Below are positions 44,939 through 55,500 of a DNA stretch of 64,000 nucleotides, piece by piece. Source of the stretch: an uncultured Aquimarina sp. (GTDB taxonomy: Bacteria > Bacteroidota > Bacteroidia > Flavobacteriales > Flavobacteriaceae); contig CANMTP010000001.1 of NCBI GenBank assembly GCA_947500845.1, positions 1-64,000 of the forward strand. The letters run 5' to 3'. A program made the translations under genes and the position numbers. Positions within the stretch are counted from its first letter, which is position 1. The number at the start of each line of letters is the position of its first letter. Below the pieces are notes generated by a model that had not been told where the DNA came from, ran no database searches, and saw nothing but the letters and a program-made list of their open reading frames with translations.

Positions 44939-46129
44939 TTAATTCAAAAATTCATAGATACCAGCGGCGCCTTGTCCTGTTCCTACACACATGGTCACCA
45001 TACCGTATTTTCCTTTCATGTCACGCTTACGCATTTCATCAAACAATTGTACTGATAGTTTACCTCCTGTGCATCCTAGCGGATGTCCTAGTGCGATGGC
45101 ACCACCATTTACATTTACAATATCTTGGTTAAGGTCTAATTCTCTTATCACTGCAAGAGATTGAGATGCAAAAGCCTCGTTAAGTTCTATTAATTCAATG
45201 TCATTTTGTTTTAGACCTGCTTGCTTTAAAGCTTTTGGAATAGCTTTAACAGGACCGATTCCCATTATTCTAGGTTCAACTCCTGCAGCAGCATAATTTA
45301 CCATGCGGGCGATGGGTTCAAGATTTAGTTCTTTCACCATTTCTTCGCTCATTACCATTACAAAAGCAGCTCCATCGCTCATCTGAGAAGAATTACCTGC
45401 CGTTACGCTACCTCCTGCAGCAAAAACGGGCCTTAGTTTGGCAAGGACCTCTTTGCTGGTTCCTGCACGAGGGCCTTCATCCTTAGTAACTGTATATGAT
45501 CTGGTTGCTTTTTTTCCATTCTCATCTACATATACTTGTTCTACGTGAATAGGTACAATTTGATCCTGAAAACGATCTTCAGCTTGCGCTTTTAAAGCTT
45601 TCATATGGGAATGATAAGCAAACTCATCCTGATCTTCGCGAGATACTTTATACTGATCTGCAACAGCTTCAGCAGTATTACCCATTCCCCAATAATAATC
45701 TTCATGTCCAGATTTGGCCAAATCATAATTTAGTTCGGTTTTATAACCAGTCATAGGTACTGCACTCATGCTTTCTGCACCACCTGCAATAATACAATCT
45801 GCCATTCCTGCCTGTATTTTTGCAGTAGCCATACCAATAGTTTCAATTCCTGAAGAGCAGAATCTATTTACGGTTACACCAGGAACATCAATAGATTCTA
45901 AACCCATTAACGAAATCAAACGTGCCATGTTTAACCCTTGAGATCCTTCTGGCATTGCATTACCTACAATTACATCATCAATACGGGCTTTATCAAGCTG
46001 AGGAAGCTCTTTCATCATATGCTGAATAGTTTCGGCAGCCAACTCATCTGTTCTTTTAAATCTAAATACTCCGCGAGGTGCTTTTCCTACGGCTGTTCTA
46101 TATGCTTTTACTATATATGCTGTTTTCAT
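44939..46129 (-). CDS. fadA: Acetyl-CoA C-acyltransferase (thiolase)
   Basis: This is a 396-residue thiolase with nucleophile Cys91 ([12 protein letters not shown]), His349 ([10 protein letters not shown]) and Cys381 ([11 protein letters not shown]), all intact. The size and context make it the 3-ketoacyl-CoA thiolase of beta-oxidation, cleaving 3-ketoacyl-CoA with CoA to acetyl-CoA and a shortened acyl-CoA. It lies between the four-helix-bundle gene and the acyl-CoA dehydrogenase in the fatty-acid operon. Confidence 0.94.
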   Translation of the reverse strand: MKTAYIVKAYRTAVGKAPRGVFRFKRTDELAAETIQHMMKELPQLDKARIDDVIVGNAMPEGSQGLNMARLISLMGLESIDVPGVTVNRFCSSGIETIGMATAKIQAGMADCIIAGGAESMSAVPMTGYKTELNYDLAKSGHEDYYWGMGNTAEAVADQYKVSREDQDEFAYHSHMKALKAQAEDRFQDQIVPIHVEQVYVDENGKKATRSYTVTKDEGPRAGTSKEVLAKLRPVFAAGGSVTAGNSSQMSDGAAFVMVMSEEMVKELNLEPIARMVNYAAAGVEPRIMGIGPVKAIPKALKQAGLKQNDIELIELNEAFASQSLAVIRELDLNQDIVNVNGGAIALGHPLGCTGGKLSVQLFDEMRKRDMKGKYGMVTMCVGTGQGAAGIYEFLN

Positions 46130-46146
46130 TTTTTAATTAATAGATT

Positions 46147-46527
46147 TTAGATATTAGTATTGAGTACTGAGGTTTTATTTTCTATGCTTTTCTGAAATGA
46201 ATAATTCATTTTTTGGATTTCAGTGAGCATATCAATACTTGGTTGTACTTTTTCCTTTGACAAGAGATTTAGCTCTATAGTTAATATTAATTGTGTTTGA
46301 AGCTCATACGCTGAACCATTGGCAATACTCAAAAAATGTTTAAATTCTTTATTCGAATTTCTTCCGGCTCCTTCTGCAATATTGGAAGAAATTGAAACCA
46401 CACTACGTTTAATTTGAGAAATTATACCGTATTTTTCATTAGAAGGTAGTGCACTGGTTAATTTATAAGCTGATTTGGCCAAATCGATTGACTTTTTCCA
46501 TATTTTTAAATCTTCAACTTTATGCAT
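46147..46527 (-). CDS. Four-helix-bundle protein (S23/Avd-like)
   Basis: This is a 126-residue all-helical protein of the four-helix-bundle family once called S23, also related to Avd. Typical parts are DLKIWKKSIDLAKSAYKLT near the N-terminus, IISQIKRSVVSISSNIAEGAGR at about 35-56 and FLSIANGSAYELQTQL at about 65-80. The function is unknown; no reverse transcriptase is near, so a DGR role is unlikely. It splits an otherwise standard fad operon, and the spacers on both sides carry short inverted sequences (AGTATTGAG at about 46155 and CTCAATACT at about 46543 and 46559). Confidence 0.85.
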   Translation of the reverse strand: MHKVEDLKIWKKSIDLAKSAYKLTSALPSNEKYGIISQIKRSVVSISSNIAEGAGRNSNKEFKHFLSIANGSAYELQTQLILTIELNLLSKEKVQPSIDMLTEIQKMNYSFQKSIENKTSVLNTNI

Positions 46528-46531
46528 TATC

Positions 46532-46574
46532 TTTTTTCTAAATACTCAATACTAGATTCTCAATACTAATTACG
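46532..46574. repeat. CTCAATACT repeats beside the four-helix-bundle gene
   Basis: TACTCAATACTAG and TTCTCAATACTAAT are direct repeats upstream of the four-helix gene, the second running into the stop codon of the FadB-like gene. Downstream, at about 46150-46166, TATTAGTATTGAGTA is the inverted counterpart. The gene is thus framed by complementary short sequences. Confidence 0.55.
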
Positions 46575-48971
46575 TAACGGTTTCCCTTTTTTCAACATGT
46601 GCTCGATACGTTCTAACGTTTTACGTTCGGTACAAAGTGATAAGAAAGCTTCTCTTTCAAGATCTAATAGGTATTGTTCTGTAACAAGCGTAGGTTCAGA
46701 TAAATCTCCACCAGCCATTACATATCCTAATTTATTAGCAATTTTATGATCGTGTTCAGAAATATATCTACTAGCTTCCATAGAATCTGTACCTACCAGA
46801 AACATCCCTAGAGCCTGCTTACCAAGTACTTTAATATCTTTACGGCGAGGAGGTTGTGTATATCCCTGTTCTGCCATTAGTTTAGCATATGCTTTTGCAG
46901 TTGCGATTTGGCGATCTTTATTTACAACAACGATATCCTTTCCTTTTTGGAGAAGATTTGTGTCAAAAGCCTCATGAGCTGAGGTTGATACTTTCGCCAT
47001 ACCAATGGTTAAGAAATGCTCCTGAAGGATATTAAGTTCTACATCATCTTTCTTGAAAAGATCTGAAGCTCGTAATGCCATTTCTTTAGATCCACCACCT
47101 CCAGGGATTACGCCAACACCAAATTCTACAAGTCCCATATAGGTTTCGGCAGCAGGTATTACCTTATCAGCATGAAGTGAAATTTCACAACCACCACCAA
47201 GAGTCATACCGTGAGGTGCAACAACTGTTGGAATAGATGAATAACGCATACGCATCATAGAATCCTGGAAATATTTTATCGCCATGTTCAGCTCGTCATA
47301 TTCTTGCTCTACAGCCATCATAAAAATCATTCCGATATTAGCTCCTACAGAAAAATTTGCTGCCTGATTACCAACTACCAATCCCTGAAAGTCTTTTTCG
47401 GCCATATCTATTGCTTTATTGAGTCCTGCAAGGACATCTCCGCCAATAGTGTTCATTTTACTTTGGAACTCTACATTTAAAATTCCGTCACCAAGATCTT
47501 CAACGACAACACCGCTATTTTTAAAGACTTCAGAAGATTTACGGATATTATCAAGAATAATAAATGCATCTTGTCCGGGAACTTTAACTTGCTCTTTCTT
47601 TGGAATATCATAGTAATATGTAGCGCCTTCTTTAACCGTATAAAAGGAAGTGATCCCAGAAGCTATCATTTCATGCACCCAGGCTGCAGGTTCATGACCT
47701 TCAGCTTTCATCATTTCGATACCTTTCTCAACACCTACAGCATCCCAAATCTGGAACGGGCCATGTTCCCATCCAAATCCAGCTTTCATAGCATCATCTA
47801 TTTTGTAAAGGTCATCTGTAATTTCTGGAATGCGATTAGACACATAGGCAAACAGTGCTGAAAGATTTTTACGATAAAATTCTCCCGCTTTGTCTTTACC
47901 CGATACCAAAATTTTAAAACGATCTACTACTTTATCAATCGTTTTTGTCATTTCCAGAGTGGGGAAGGAAGCTCTTTTATTGCCTCTGTATTCCATGGTA
48001 TCCAGATCCAAAGAAAGAATTTCTTTTTTTCCTTCTGCAGAAACATTCTTCTTATAGAATCCCTGACCGGTTTTACTTCCTAACCATTTATTTTCCATCA
48101 TGGTATTGATAAAATCTGGAAGTTTGAACAGTTCATGTCGTTCATCATCCGGGCAGTTTTCTGCAATACCATTGGCAACATGTACTAAAGTATCAAGGCC
48201 AACGACATCTACAGTACGAAAAGTTGCAGATTTAGGTCGTCCTATTACAGGACCTGTTAACTTGTCAACCTCTTCGATAGTTAATCCCATATCTTTTACC
48301 ATATGAAATAAACTCATAATACTAAAAATACCAATTCTATTACCTATAAAGGCGGGAGTATCTTTGGCTATTACAGATGTTTTTCCTAAAAACTGTTCAC
48401 CATATCCGTTGAGGAAATCCAAGACTTCTTGAGAAGTTTGTGGTCCTGGAATGATCTCAAATAATTTTAAATAACGCGCAGGGTTAAAAAAATGTGTTCC
48501 ACAGAAATGCTTCTGGAAATCCTCGCTTCTTCCTTCGCTCATGAATTTTATAGGAATACCAGAGGTGTTTGAGGTAATTAGGGTACCTGGTGTTCTATGT
48601 TTTTCAAGATTTTCAAAAACAATTTTTTTGATATCAAGTCTTTCCACAACAACCTCTATGATCCAATCAACATCGGCGACTTTTGCAATATCATCTTCAA
48701 GGTTACCTGTAGTAATTCTACTTGCAAATTTTTGATGATAAATAGGTGAAGGTTTAGACTTAAGAGCTGCGGTAAGTGAATCATTTACCAGTCGATTACG
48801 TACCACTTTATCTTCAAGAGTAAGCCCTTTTGCTTTCTCCTTGTCGTTTAGTTCTCTGGGAACTATATCTAATAATAGCACTTCAGCACCAATATTAGCG
48901 AAATGACATGCTATACCGGATCCCATAATTCCTGATCCGACGACTGCAACTTTTTTAATGGTTCTTTTCAT
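46566..48971 (-). CDS. 3-hydroxyacyl-CoA dehydrogenase/enoyl-CoA hydratase fusion (FadB-like)
   Basis: This is an 801-residue bifunctional enzyme. The N-terminal Rossmann domain begins with VAVVGSGIMGSGIACHFANIG (about residues 8-28, split by no gap); the dehydrogenase C-terminal domains follow to about 420, and a crotonase domain at about 490-720 includes GVGVIPGGGGSKEMAL. The order (dehydrogenase first) is opposite to E. coli FadB and usual in Bacteroidota. It hydrates enoyl-CoA and oxidises 3-hydroxyacyl-CoA. It starts 17 bases after the MarR gene. Confidence 0.92.
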   Translation of the reverse strand: MKRTIKKVAVVGSGIMGSGIACHFANIGAEVLLLDIVPRELNDKEKAKGLTLEDKVVRNRLVNDSLTAALKSKPSPIYHQKFASRITTGNLEDDIAKVADVDWIIEVVVERLDIKKIVFENLEKHRTPGTLITSNTSGIPIKFMSEGRSEDFQKHFCGTHFFNPARYLKLFEIIPGPQTSQEVLDFLNGYGEQFLGKTSVIAKDTPAFIGNRIGIFSIMSLFHMVKDMGLTIEEVDKLTGPVIGRPKSATFRTVDVVGLDTLVHVANGIAENCPDDERHELFKLPDFINTMMENKWLGSKTGQGFYKKNVSAEGKKEILSLDLDTMEYRGNKRASFPTLEMTKTIDKVVDRFKILVSGKDKAGEFYRKNLSALFAYVSNRIPEITDDLYKIDDAMKAGFGWEHGPFQIWDAVGVEKGIEMMKAEGHEPAAWVHEMIASGITSFYTVKEGATYYYDIPKKEQVKVPGQDAFIILDNIRKSSEVFKNSGVVVEDLGDGILNVEFQSKMNTIGGDVLAGLNKAIDMAEKDFQGLVVGNQAANFSVGANIGMIFMMAVEQEYDELNMAIKYFQDSMMRMRYSSIPTVVAPHGMTLGGGCEISLHADKVIPAAETYMGLVEFGVGVIPGGGGSKEMALRASDLFKKDDVELNILQEHFLTIGMAKVSTSAHEAFDTNLLQKGKDIVVVNKDRQIATAKAYAKLMAEQGYTQPPRRKDIKVLGKQALGMFLVGTDSMEASRYISEHDHKIANKLGYVMAGGDLSEPTLVTEQYLLDLEREAFLSLCTERKTLERIEHMLKKGKPLRN

Positions 48972-48988
48972 TTTTTAACTTAAAGTTG

Positions 48989-49444
48989 TTAAGGTGTTAT
49001 AGATTCTTGTTTTGTGTACACTTTTTTGGAAGCGATAAGATCGTTGATCATTTGAAATACCTCTAAGAAGATATCCAATTTTTCTTTCGGAATATGTTTT
49101 TTGACAGCATTATCAAAAGCGAAAACTACCTCCTTTGAAAAATCTCTCATTTCTACACCAAAAGGGGTCAAATATATTAATACACCACGACCGTCTTGAG
49201 GATTTTTTTTCCTGAAAATCAATCCTTTTTCTTCCATGGTTTTCAAAGTACGCGATAGACTTGTAGCTTCCATTCCCATTTTGGGCCCTAATGAAGTAGA
49301 TGGAGTACCGTTTTCTGGATCAATACTCAATAGAGCGAATCCAGTAGCCATCGTACTTCCTTTTTTGCTCGCTTCTTCATTATACATTTTTGCTACTGCC
49401 ATCCAAGTGGCTCTAAGCGCATAATCAATTGTTTTTTCCCTCAT
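48989..49444 (-). CDS. MarR family transcriptional regulator
   Basis: This is a 151-residue winged-helix regulator. The recognition region ATSLSRTLKTMEEKGLI (about residues 59-75) and the wing NPQDGRGVLIYLTPFG (about 80-95) match MarR. It is the first gene of the fatty-acid operon, and a 22-bp perfect palindrome lies 33 bases upstream of its start. A similar palindrome is upstream of the acyl-CoA ligase gene. It is therefore very likely the repressor of this locus, released by acyl-CoA or a fatty acid; that ligand is inference. Confidence 0.88.
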   Translation of the reverse strand: MREKTIDYALRATWMAVAKMYNEEASKKGSTMATGFALLSIDPENGTPSTSLGPKMGMEATSLSRTLKTMEEKGLIFRKKNPQDGRGVLIYLTPFGVEMRDFSKEVVFAFDNAVKKHIPKEKLDIFLEVFQMINDLIASKKVYTKQESITP

Positions 49445-49476
49445 TCAAAAAATATTGTGAGGTAAAGGTAAGAAAA

Positions 49477-49498
49477 TTTATTATGCATGCATAATAAA
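49477..49498. promoter_or_regulatory. MarR operator, site 1
   Basis: This is a perfect 22-bp palindrome with the core TTATTATGCATGCATAATAA, just upstream of the MarR gene. The inner TATGCATGCATA is repeated with one central change at 51458-51469, in front of the ligase gene. Autoregulation is the obvious reading. Confidence 0.72.
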
Positions 49499-49554
49499 AA
49501 AAGATAAAATATTTGAGATTATCCCAAGTAAGTTACGTTTTTCTAATGAATTAA

Positions 49555-49582
49555 TAAAAAAACTCCCCATAAAATGAGGAGT
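49555..49582 (-). terminator. Rho-independent terminator of the acyl-CoA ligase gene
   Basis: AAACTCC...GGAGTTT with inner CAT/ATG pairing and an A-run on the left (U-tract on the minus strand). It separates the ligase transcript from the MarR operon downstream. Confidence 0.7.
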
Positions 49583-49636
49583 TTACTGATTTATAGTTAA
49601 GCCTATACGCATATGCTATGTAATCAGTGAATTGAA

Positions 49637-51409
49637 TTAGCCATAAATTTTTGAATATAATGCTGCGTATTTTTCTTTTATAATTTTTCTTCTCAATTTC
49701 ATAGTAGGAGTGAGATGCCCAGCATCTATACTCCATTCATCTGCGGTAAGTTCGAATTTCTTTACCCGCTCCCATTTACCGAATTTTTCGTTATGCTCGT
49801 CTACCTCTTCCTGGTAACGATCAATTACCTTTTGGTTAGAGATTATTGTTTCAAAAGAGTCACCTACTTCTAAACCTTTTCGTTTTGCCCAATCTTTTAA
49901 AAATTCAAAATTTGGTTGAATAAAAGCTGCAGGCATTTTTTCTCCTTCACCAATAACCATTATTTGCTCTATAAAACGAGATTGCTTCATCGCATTTTCT
50001 ATCAACTGCGGTGCAACATATTTACCTCCAGACGTTTTGAACATCTCTTTTTTACGATCAGTAATGCGCAAGAAACCTTCGCTATCTATTTCACCAATAT
50101 CACCAGTATGAAAATATCCATCTTTTAAGGCTTCTTTAGTTTTTTCTTCATCTTTATAATATCCTTGCATTACCTGAGGACCCTTCACCAAAATTTCACC
50201 ATCTTCGGCAATTTTCACTTCTGTATTAGGGAGCATTTTTCCAACTGTTCCTATCTTAAACCCTCTATTTCTTACATCGTTAACAGAAATTACAGGAGAA
50301 GTTTCGGTAAGACCATAGCCCTCCATTACAGGAAGTCCAGCGGCATTAAATACTCTTGCTAATCTAGGTTGTAAGGCAGCACTTCCTGAGGCAATTACTT
50401 TCATATTGTTTCCTAGTGCTTCTTGCCATTTGCTGAAAATAAGTTTTCTGGCGATACCTAATTTCTTTTCATATAACCATCCATTGGCACCATAAGGTTC
50501 ATATTTCAATCCTAACTCTACAGCCCAAAAGAAAAGCTTCTTTTTGATTCCGGTAAGATCTGCACCTTTGGCAATAATCTTATCATAGACTTTTTCTAAT
50601 AATCTTGGTACGGCTGTCATTACATCTGGTTTAACCTCTTTTAGGTTGTCACTTATGGTCTCCAGAGATTCAGCAAAATAAATAGATACACCACAATATT
50701 GATAAAAGTACATAGTCATCCTTTCGTAAATGTGACAAACCGGTAAGAAACTAAGAGCTTTACTATTTCCACTTTCTAAGGGAAATCTTGTCGAACTTGC
50801 TATTGCATTACTAACAATATTTTTATGACTAAGCATTACGCCTTTAGGTCGTCCGGTGGTACCAGATGTATATATTAAGGTAGCCAGATCTTCTTCTTTA
50901 ATAGAAGCCATGATCTTTTCTACCTCTTCTTGAGTACTATTATCTTTACCAAGTTCTAAAACTTCATTCCAGCTTTTACATCCTGGGATGTCATTAAAGG
51001 AATACACATCTTTCAGGGATGGTACATAGGCTTGTATGTTTTTAACTTTTTGATATACTTCTTCATCAGAAACAAAACAGTAAACGGACTCTGAGTGATT
51101 TAAAACATATTCATAATCTTCCTGAGATATGGTGGGGTAAATGGGTACATCCTGAGCTCCGATTTGAAGAACGCCAATATCAATAATATTCCATTCGGTT
51201 CTATTAGTGGAAGATATAATTGCTACTTTATCATTAGGTTTTACTCCTAGTTTTAATAATCCACGACTAATTTGGTTTGCTTTTTCTACATATTCTGCTG
51301 ATGATGTTGCGACCCATTCACCATCATATTTGGTGACTAAAGCCTTGTCTAAATTAAATTTTTCTAGTTGATAATGTGGAAAATCAAATAGTCTAGTAAT
51401 TGTCGTCAT
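49637..51409 (-). CDS. Long-chain acyl-CoA synthetase
   Basis: The start is taken as ATG 51409, because the extended frame to 51478 runs through the operator. This gives 590 residues of the AMP-forming acyl-CoA synthetase family, with the P-loop LIYTSGTTGRPKGVML, the GYGLTETSPV motif and the C-terminal TGDIGEIDSEGFLRITDRKK. It activates fatty acids with ATP and CoA before beta-oxidation and acts at the membrane face. It is read separately from the MarR operon but shares its operator. Confidence 0.93.
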   Translation of the reverse strand: MTTITRLFDFPHYQLEKFNLDKALVTKYDGEWVATSSAEYVEKANQISRGLLKLGVKPNDKVAIISSTNRTEWNIIDIGVLQIGAQDVPIYPTISQEDYEYVLNHSESVYCFVSDEEVYQKVKNIQAYVPSLKDVYSFNDIPGCKSWNEVLELGKDNSTQEEVEKIMASIKEEDLATLIYTSGTTGRPKGVMLSHKNIVSNAIASSTRFPLESGNSKALSFLPVCHIYERMTMYFYQYCGVSIYFAESLETISDNLKEVKPDVMTAVPRLLEKVYDKIIAKGADLTGIKKKLFFWAVELGLKYEPYGANGWLYEKKLGIARKLIFSKWQEALGNNMKVIASGSAALQPRLARVFNAAGLPVMEGYGLTETSPVISVNDVRNRGFKIGTVGKMLPNTEVKIAEDGEILVKGPQVMQGYYKDEEKTKEALKDGYFHTGDIGEIDSEGFLRITDRKKEMFKTSGGKYVAPQLIENAMKQSRFIEQIMVIGEGEKMPAAFIQPNFEFLKDWAKRKGLEVGDSFETIISNQKVIDRYQEEVDEHNEKFGKWERVKKFELTADEWSIDAGHLTPTMKLRRKIIKEKYAALYSKIYG

Positions 51410-51455
51410 AAGTTGTTTTAAATTTTTTCTAGCAGTTTTAGATGCTTTAAAAACT

Positions 51456-51471
51456 ACTATGCGTGCATAGT
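51456..51471. promoter_or_regulatory. MarR operator, site 2
   Basis: ACTATGCGTGCATAGT, a palindrome with one mismatched central pair, carries TATGC-TGCATA as at 49482-49493. It lies 47 bases upstream of the chosen ligase start, a position suited to overlap its promoter. Confidence 0.68.
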
Positions 51472-51478
51472 TTTGCAA

Positions 51479-51887
51479 ATTATAAAAAATCTAATAATAC
51501 GCAACTCTAATATATAAAAAAAGGCGATGTATTTTGATAACTCTTTAATATTTTATTGTTTTTATTGACGATTAAGGGTTAAGGGGTAAAAACAAAGCAC
51601 ATTTTCGCATCTAATATAATTTTCTGGTGTCGTTTAATTTTGGATACAGGGTTTTGAAGAAAAGACTTAAATATCGTGTGCTCTATTAAGTTTTAATCTT
51701 TTACGATTTCTTATTTTTTCTCTATATTTTTATTTTTTCTTAACAAATCACTCTGAATTCTGCTGTCTATTGAGACTATCTGAGTGACATATATAATAAA
51801 ATCGTTAAAAGGATATTAAACTATGGATAGCATTAATGATGCTAATAAGATGAAGGTAATTTTGATTAAAATTAAAACCTTTACATT
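51479..51887. other. Intergenic region
   Basis: AT-rich divergent region between the ligase and the DUF4136 gene. Nothing more was recognised. Confidence 0.4.
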
Positions 51888-52487
51888 ATGAAAACGAAAC
51901 ACTTATTATTTTTGACAGGACTACTGGTATTTACTTTATTTGGTTGTGGGCCTGCAGTTCAAACGGTTAAAATGTCAGATGAAGATCTTAGCAAGTATAG
52001 CACATTTGCATATTTGCCCAATAGTAATTTTGACGATTCGGACATCGGATATAATGATAAAACAGTAGGATCCAAAGTCATAGAAAGAGTAAATTCTAAT
52101 CTATCTAAAGCAGGGTATACTCTTGATCGCGAAAATCCAGATTTATTGGTATTGATTAGGACTAAAACTGATACGGAAACAGAAACGTACACAGATCCAA
52201 TTTATGCTACCTATCCTTATGCTGATCTTACCCCTGCGGTGAGTCCTTATTATGATCCGTTCTATTACACTAATTATTATGATTATAATCAGATTGTGGG
52301 TTATGAGACAGATGTATACAAATATAAGGAAGGTACACTTATAGTCGATTTGGTTGATAGAAAGTCTAAAAAAGTTATCTGGAGGGGGACAGCTTCAGAT
52401 CAAATCTACAAAGACAACAATTCTAAAGCGATATCAACTTATGTAGATGACATATTTAATCAATTTCCAAATGTAGCCGGTTACTAG
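51888..52487 (+). CDS. DUF4136 family lipoprotein
   Basis: This is a 199-residue lipoprotein (lipobox TLFG-Cys near residue 20). The DUF4136 pattern includes YSTFAYLPNSN, the variable central stretch with repeated tyrosines, and the C-terminal YKEGTLIVDLVDRKSKKVIWRGTA (split by no motif). Members are periplasmic or outer-membrane lipoproteins of unknown function. A strong terminator follows. Confidence 0.85.
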   Translation: MKTKHLLFLTGLLVFTLFGCGPAVQTVKMSDEDLSKYSTFAYLPNSNFDDSDIGYNDKTVGSKVIERVNSNLSKAGYTLDRENPDLLVLIRTKTDTETETYTDPIYATYPYADLTPAVSPYYDPFYYTNYYDYNQIVGYETDVYKYKEGTLIVDLVDRKSKKVIWRGTASDQIYKDNNSKAISTYVDDIFNQFPNVAGY

Positions 52488-52510
52488 AAGTTATTTATAG
52501 GAAGTACCAA

Positions 52511-52555
52511 TAATTCATCATATTTCTTAAAGAAATATGATGAATTATTTTTTTT
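52511..52555. terminator. Bidirectional terminator between the DUF4136 gene and purL
   Basis: TAATTCATCATATTTCTT pairs with AAGAAATATGATGAATTA, an 18-bp stem, followed by TTTTTTTT on the plus strand. The two genes converge here, so the stem can serve both. Confidence 0.82.
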
Positions 52556-55500
52556 ATAACCATTTTCTTGCATTCACAAAAGCTTCAATCCATGGTGATA
52601 CTTCATCATGTCTTCCTTTTGGATAATGCGCCCAGTTCCACTGAAAAATAGAACGTTCGATATGTGGCATCATCACCAAATGACGCCCTGTCTGATCACT
52701 CATCATCGCTGTATTATAATCTGATCCGTTTGGATTAGCTGGATATTCTTTATAACCATATTTGGCTACGATGTTATACTGATCTTCAGAAAGTGGTAGA
52801 TTGAACTTTCCTTCTCCATGAGAAATCCATACCCCTAAAGTACTTCCTGCCAAAGAAGATAACATCACAGAATTGTTCTCCTGAATTTTTACAGACGTAA
52901 ATCCGCTTTCATGTTTATGGGACTGGTTATGAACCAATTTTCCATGTACTTTATGCTCTGGATTAATGACTTCAAGTTCCATAAATAACTGGCAACCATT
53001 ACAAATTCCAACAGAAAGTGTATCTTCTCGTTTAAAGAAGTTTTTTAAAGCCGCATTTGCTTTTTCATTGTATAAAAATGCACCTGCCCATCCTTTGGCA
53101 GAACCTAAAACGTCACTATTCGAAAAGCCACCAACAGCACCTATAAACTGAATATCTTCTAGAGTTTCACGACCTGAAATCAAATCGGTCATATGTACAT
53201 CTTTTACATCAAAACCTGCCAGATACATAGCATTGGCCATTTCGCGTTCAGAATTACTTCCTTTTTCACGAATAATAGCTGCTTTTGGCCTTGGTTTAGA
53301 ATCATCCAACAAAGGTTTTCTTCCCATAAAGTGAATAGGGAATTCAAACTGTAGCGGTTGTTTTGCAAAATTTTCATACCTGTCTTTTGCTAGATCATTG
53401 GCCGTTTGTTTCTGATCTAATAAGAAGGACGTTTTAAACCATTTGCTTCTTAATTCTTCAACATTTAAAATGAAAGAATCATCTCCGTTTTTGATCCTTA
53501 AGGAACCTCCTTCTTTTGTTTTTCCTATGTTGAAATATTCAATACCATTTTCAGTAAGCACTGACTCAATATTAGAATTAAGAGCACTCTGAAAAACAAT
53601 TCCTGAATTTTCTGCAAACAAGAGTTTTATAGAATCAGATTCTTTAATCTGATTTAAATCAAGCTCTGCACCGATATTGACATCTGCAAAACATAGTTCT
53701 AATAATGTGGTAATCAAACCTCCTGACGCTACGTCATGGCCAGCAACTATTTCATTACTTCTTATTAAACTTTGAATTACGTTGAAAGTTTTCTTGAAAT
53801 TGGAAGCATTTTGAATGCTCGGAGCTTCAGAACCAATTTTATTCACTATCTGAGCAAACGAAGAACCTCCTAATTTATATTTATCATTGGATAGATTAAT
53901 ATAATAGATGTCGCCACCATTTTTTTGAAGCACTGGCTCTACCACTTTATTGATATCATCACAATTGGCTGCAGCAGAAATTATCACCGTCCCCGGAGCA
54001 ATGACTTCTTCATTGGGATATTTTTGCTTCATCGACAAAGAATCTTTACCAGTAGGTATGTTGATTCCCAAGTCAATAGCAAAATCTGATATTGCTTTGA
54101 CCGCCTTATATAGTCTGGCATCTTCGCCTTCATTTTTACACGGCCACATCCAGTTGGCAGATAAAGAAACAGAGGTCAACCCTTCTTTAAGCGGAGCCCA
54201 AATAATGTTAGTTAATGCTTCAGCGATCGAATTTTTGCTACCTGCTTCAGGATCAATCAATCCAGAAATAGGGGAGTGCCCAATGCTGGTAGCAATGCCT
54301 TCGGTACTTTTATAATCTAATGCCATGACACCACAATTATTTAAGGGTAATTGTAGTGGCCCTGTACATTGTTGTTTTGCAACACGGCCACCAACACAGC
54401 GATCAACCTTATTAGTTAACCAGTCTTTACAGGCGACAGCTTCGAGTTGTAATACACTTTCTAAGTACCCCTGAAAATCTTTAATATCATAGCTTAGGTC
54501 ATCGTAATAGCGAGAAATGGTTTGATCATTCATGATCGTTTTGGGAGAACTGCCAAACATATCTACTAAATCAAGATCCATGGGTTTATCACCTTTAGTT
54601 TTGGATTCAAACGTAAAGCGATGATCACCTGTTACGTCTCCCACCTGATACATAGGAGAACGCTCACGCGCAGCAATACGCTCAAGAGTATCTACATGTT
54701 TTGGTGCAATAACTAATCCCATACGTTCTTGGGATTCGTTACCGATGATTTCTTTTGCAGATAAAGTAGGATCACCTACCGGTAATTTATCAAGGTCGAT
54801 TTTACCACCGGTTTCTTCAACTAGTTCTGAAAGACAGTTTAAATGGCCACCGGCACCATGATCATGAATGGAAACAATAGTATTTTCTTCGCTTTCAACC
54901 ATACCTCGAATGGCATTAGCAGCACGTTTTTGCATTTCGGGATTAGAGCGTTGAACGGCGTTCAATTCGATACCGCTGCTAAACTCTCCTGTATCTGCGG
55001 AAGATACTGCAGCACCACCCATGCCAATGCGATAATTTTCTCCGCCAAGAATCACAATTTTATCTCCGGTTTCGGGAGTGTCTTTCAGGGCTTGATTAGC
55101 TTTTCCGTAGCCAATACCACCGGCCTGCATGATAACTTTATCGAAACCTAGTTTTCTGGCATGCTCTTCATGCTCGAAGGTTAAAACAGATCCCGTAATA
55201 AGCGGCTGCCCAAATTTGTTGCCAAAATCTGAAGCTCCATTAGAAGCTTTGATCAAAATATCCATCGGAGTTTGATATAACCAATCTCTTTCGTCCATGG
55301 CTCGTTCCCAAGGGCGATTTTCTTCTAACCTTGAATAAGAGGTCATATATACTGCGGTTCCTGCAAGAGGTAAAGAACCTTTTCCACCAGCTAACCGGTC
55401 TCTTATTTCACCGCCAGAACCTGTGGCAGCTCCATTAAATGGCTCTACCGTAGTCGGGAAGTTATGTGTTTCAGCTTTAAGAGAAATTACGCTTTCGAAC

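Noticed and set aside
46147..46527. Four-helix-bundle protein as part of a diversity-generating retroelement
   Set aside because: No reverse transcriptase, template repeat or variable repeat is in the window.
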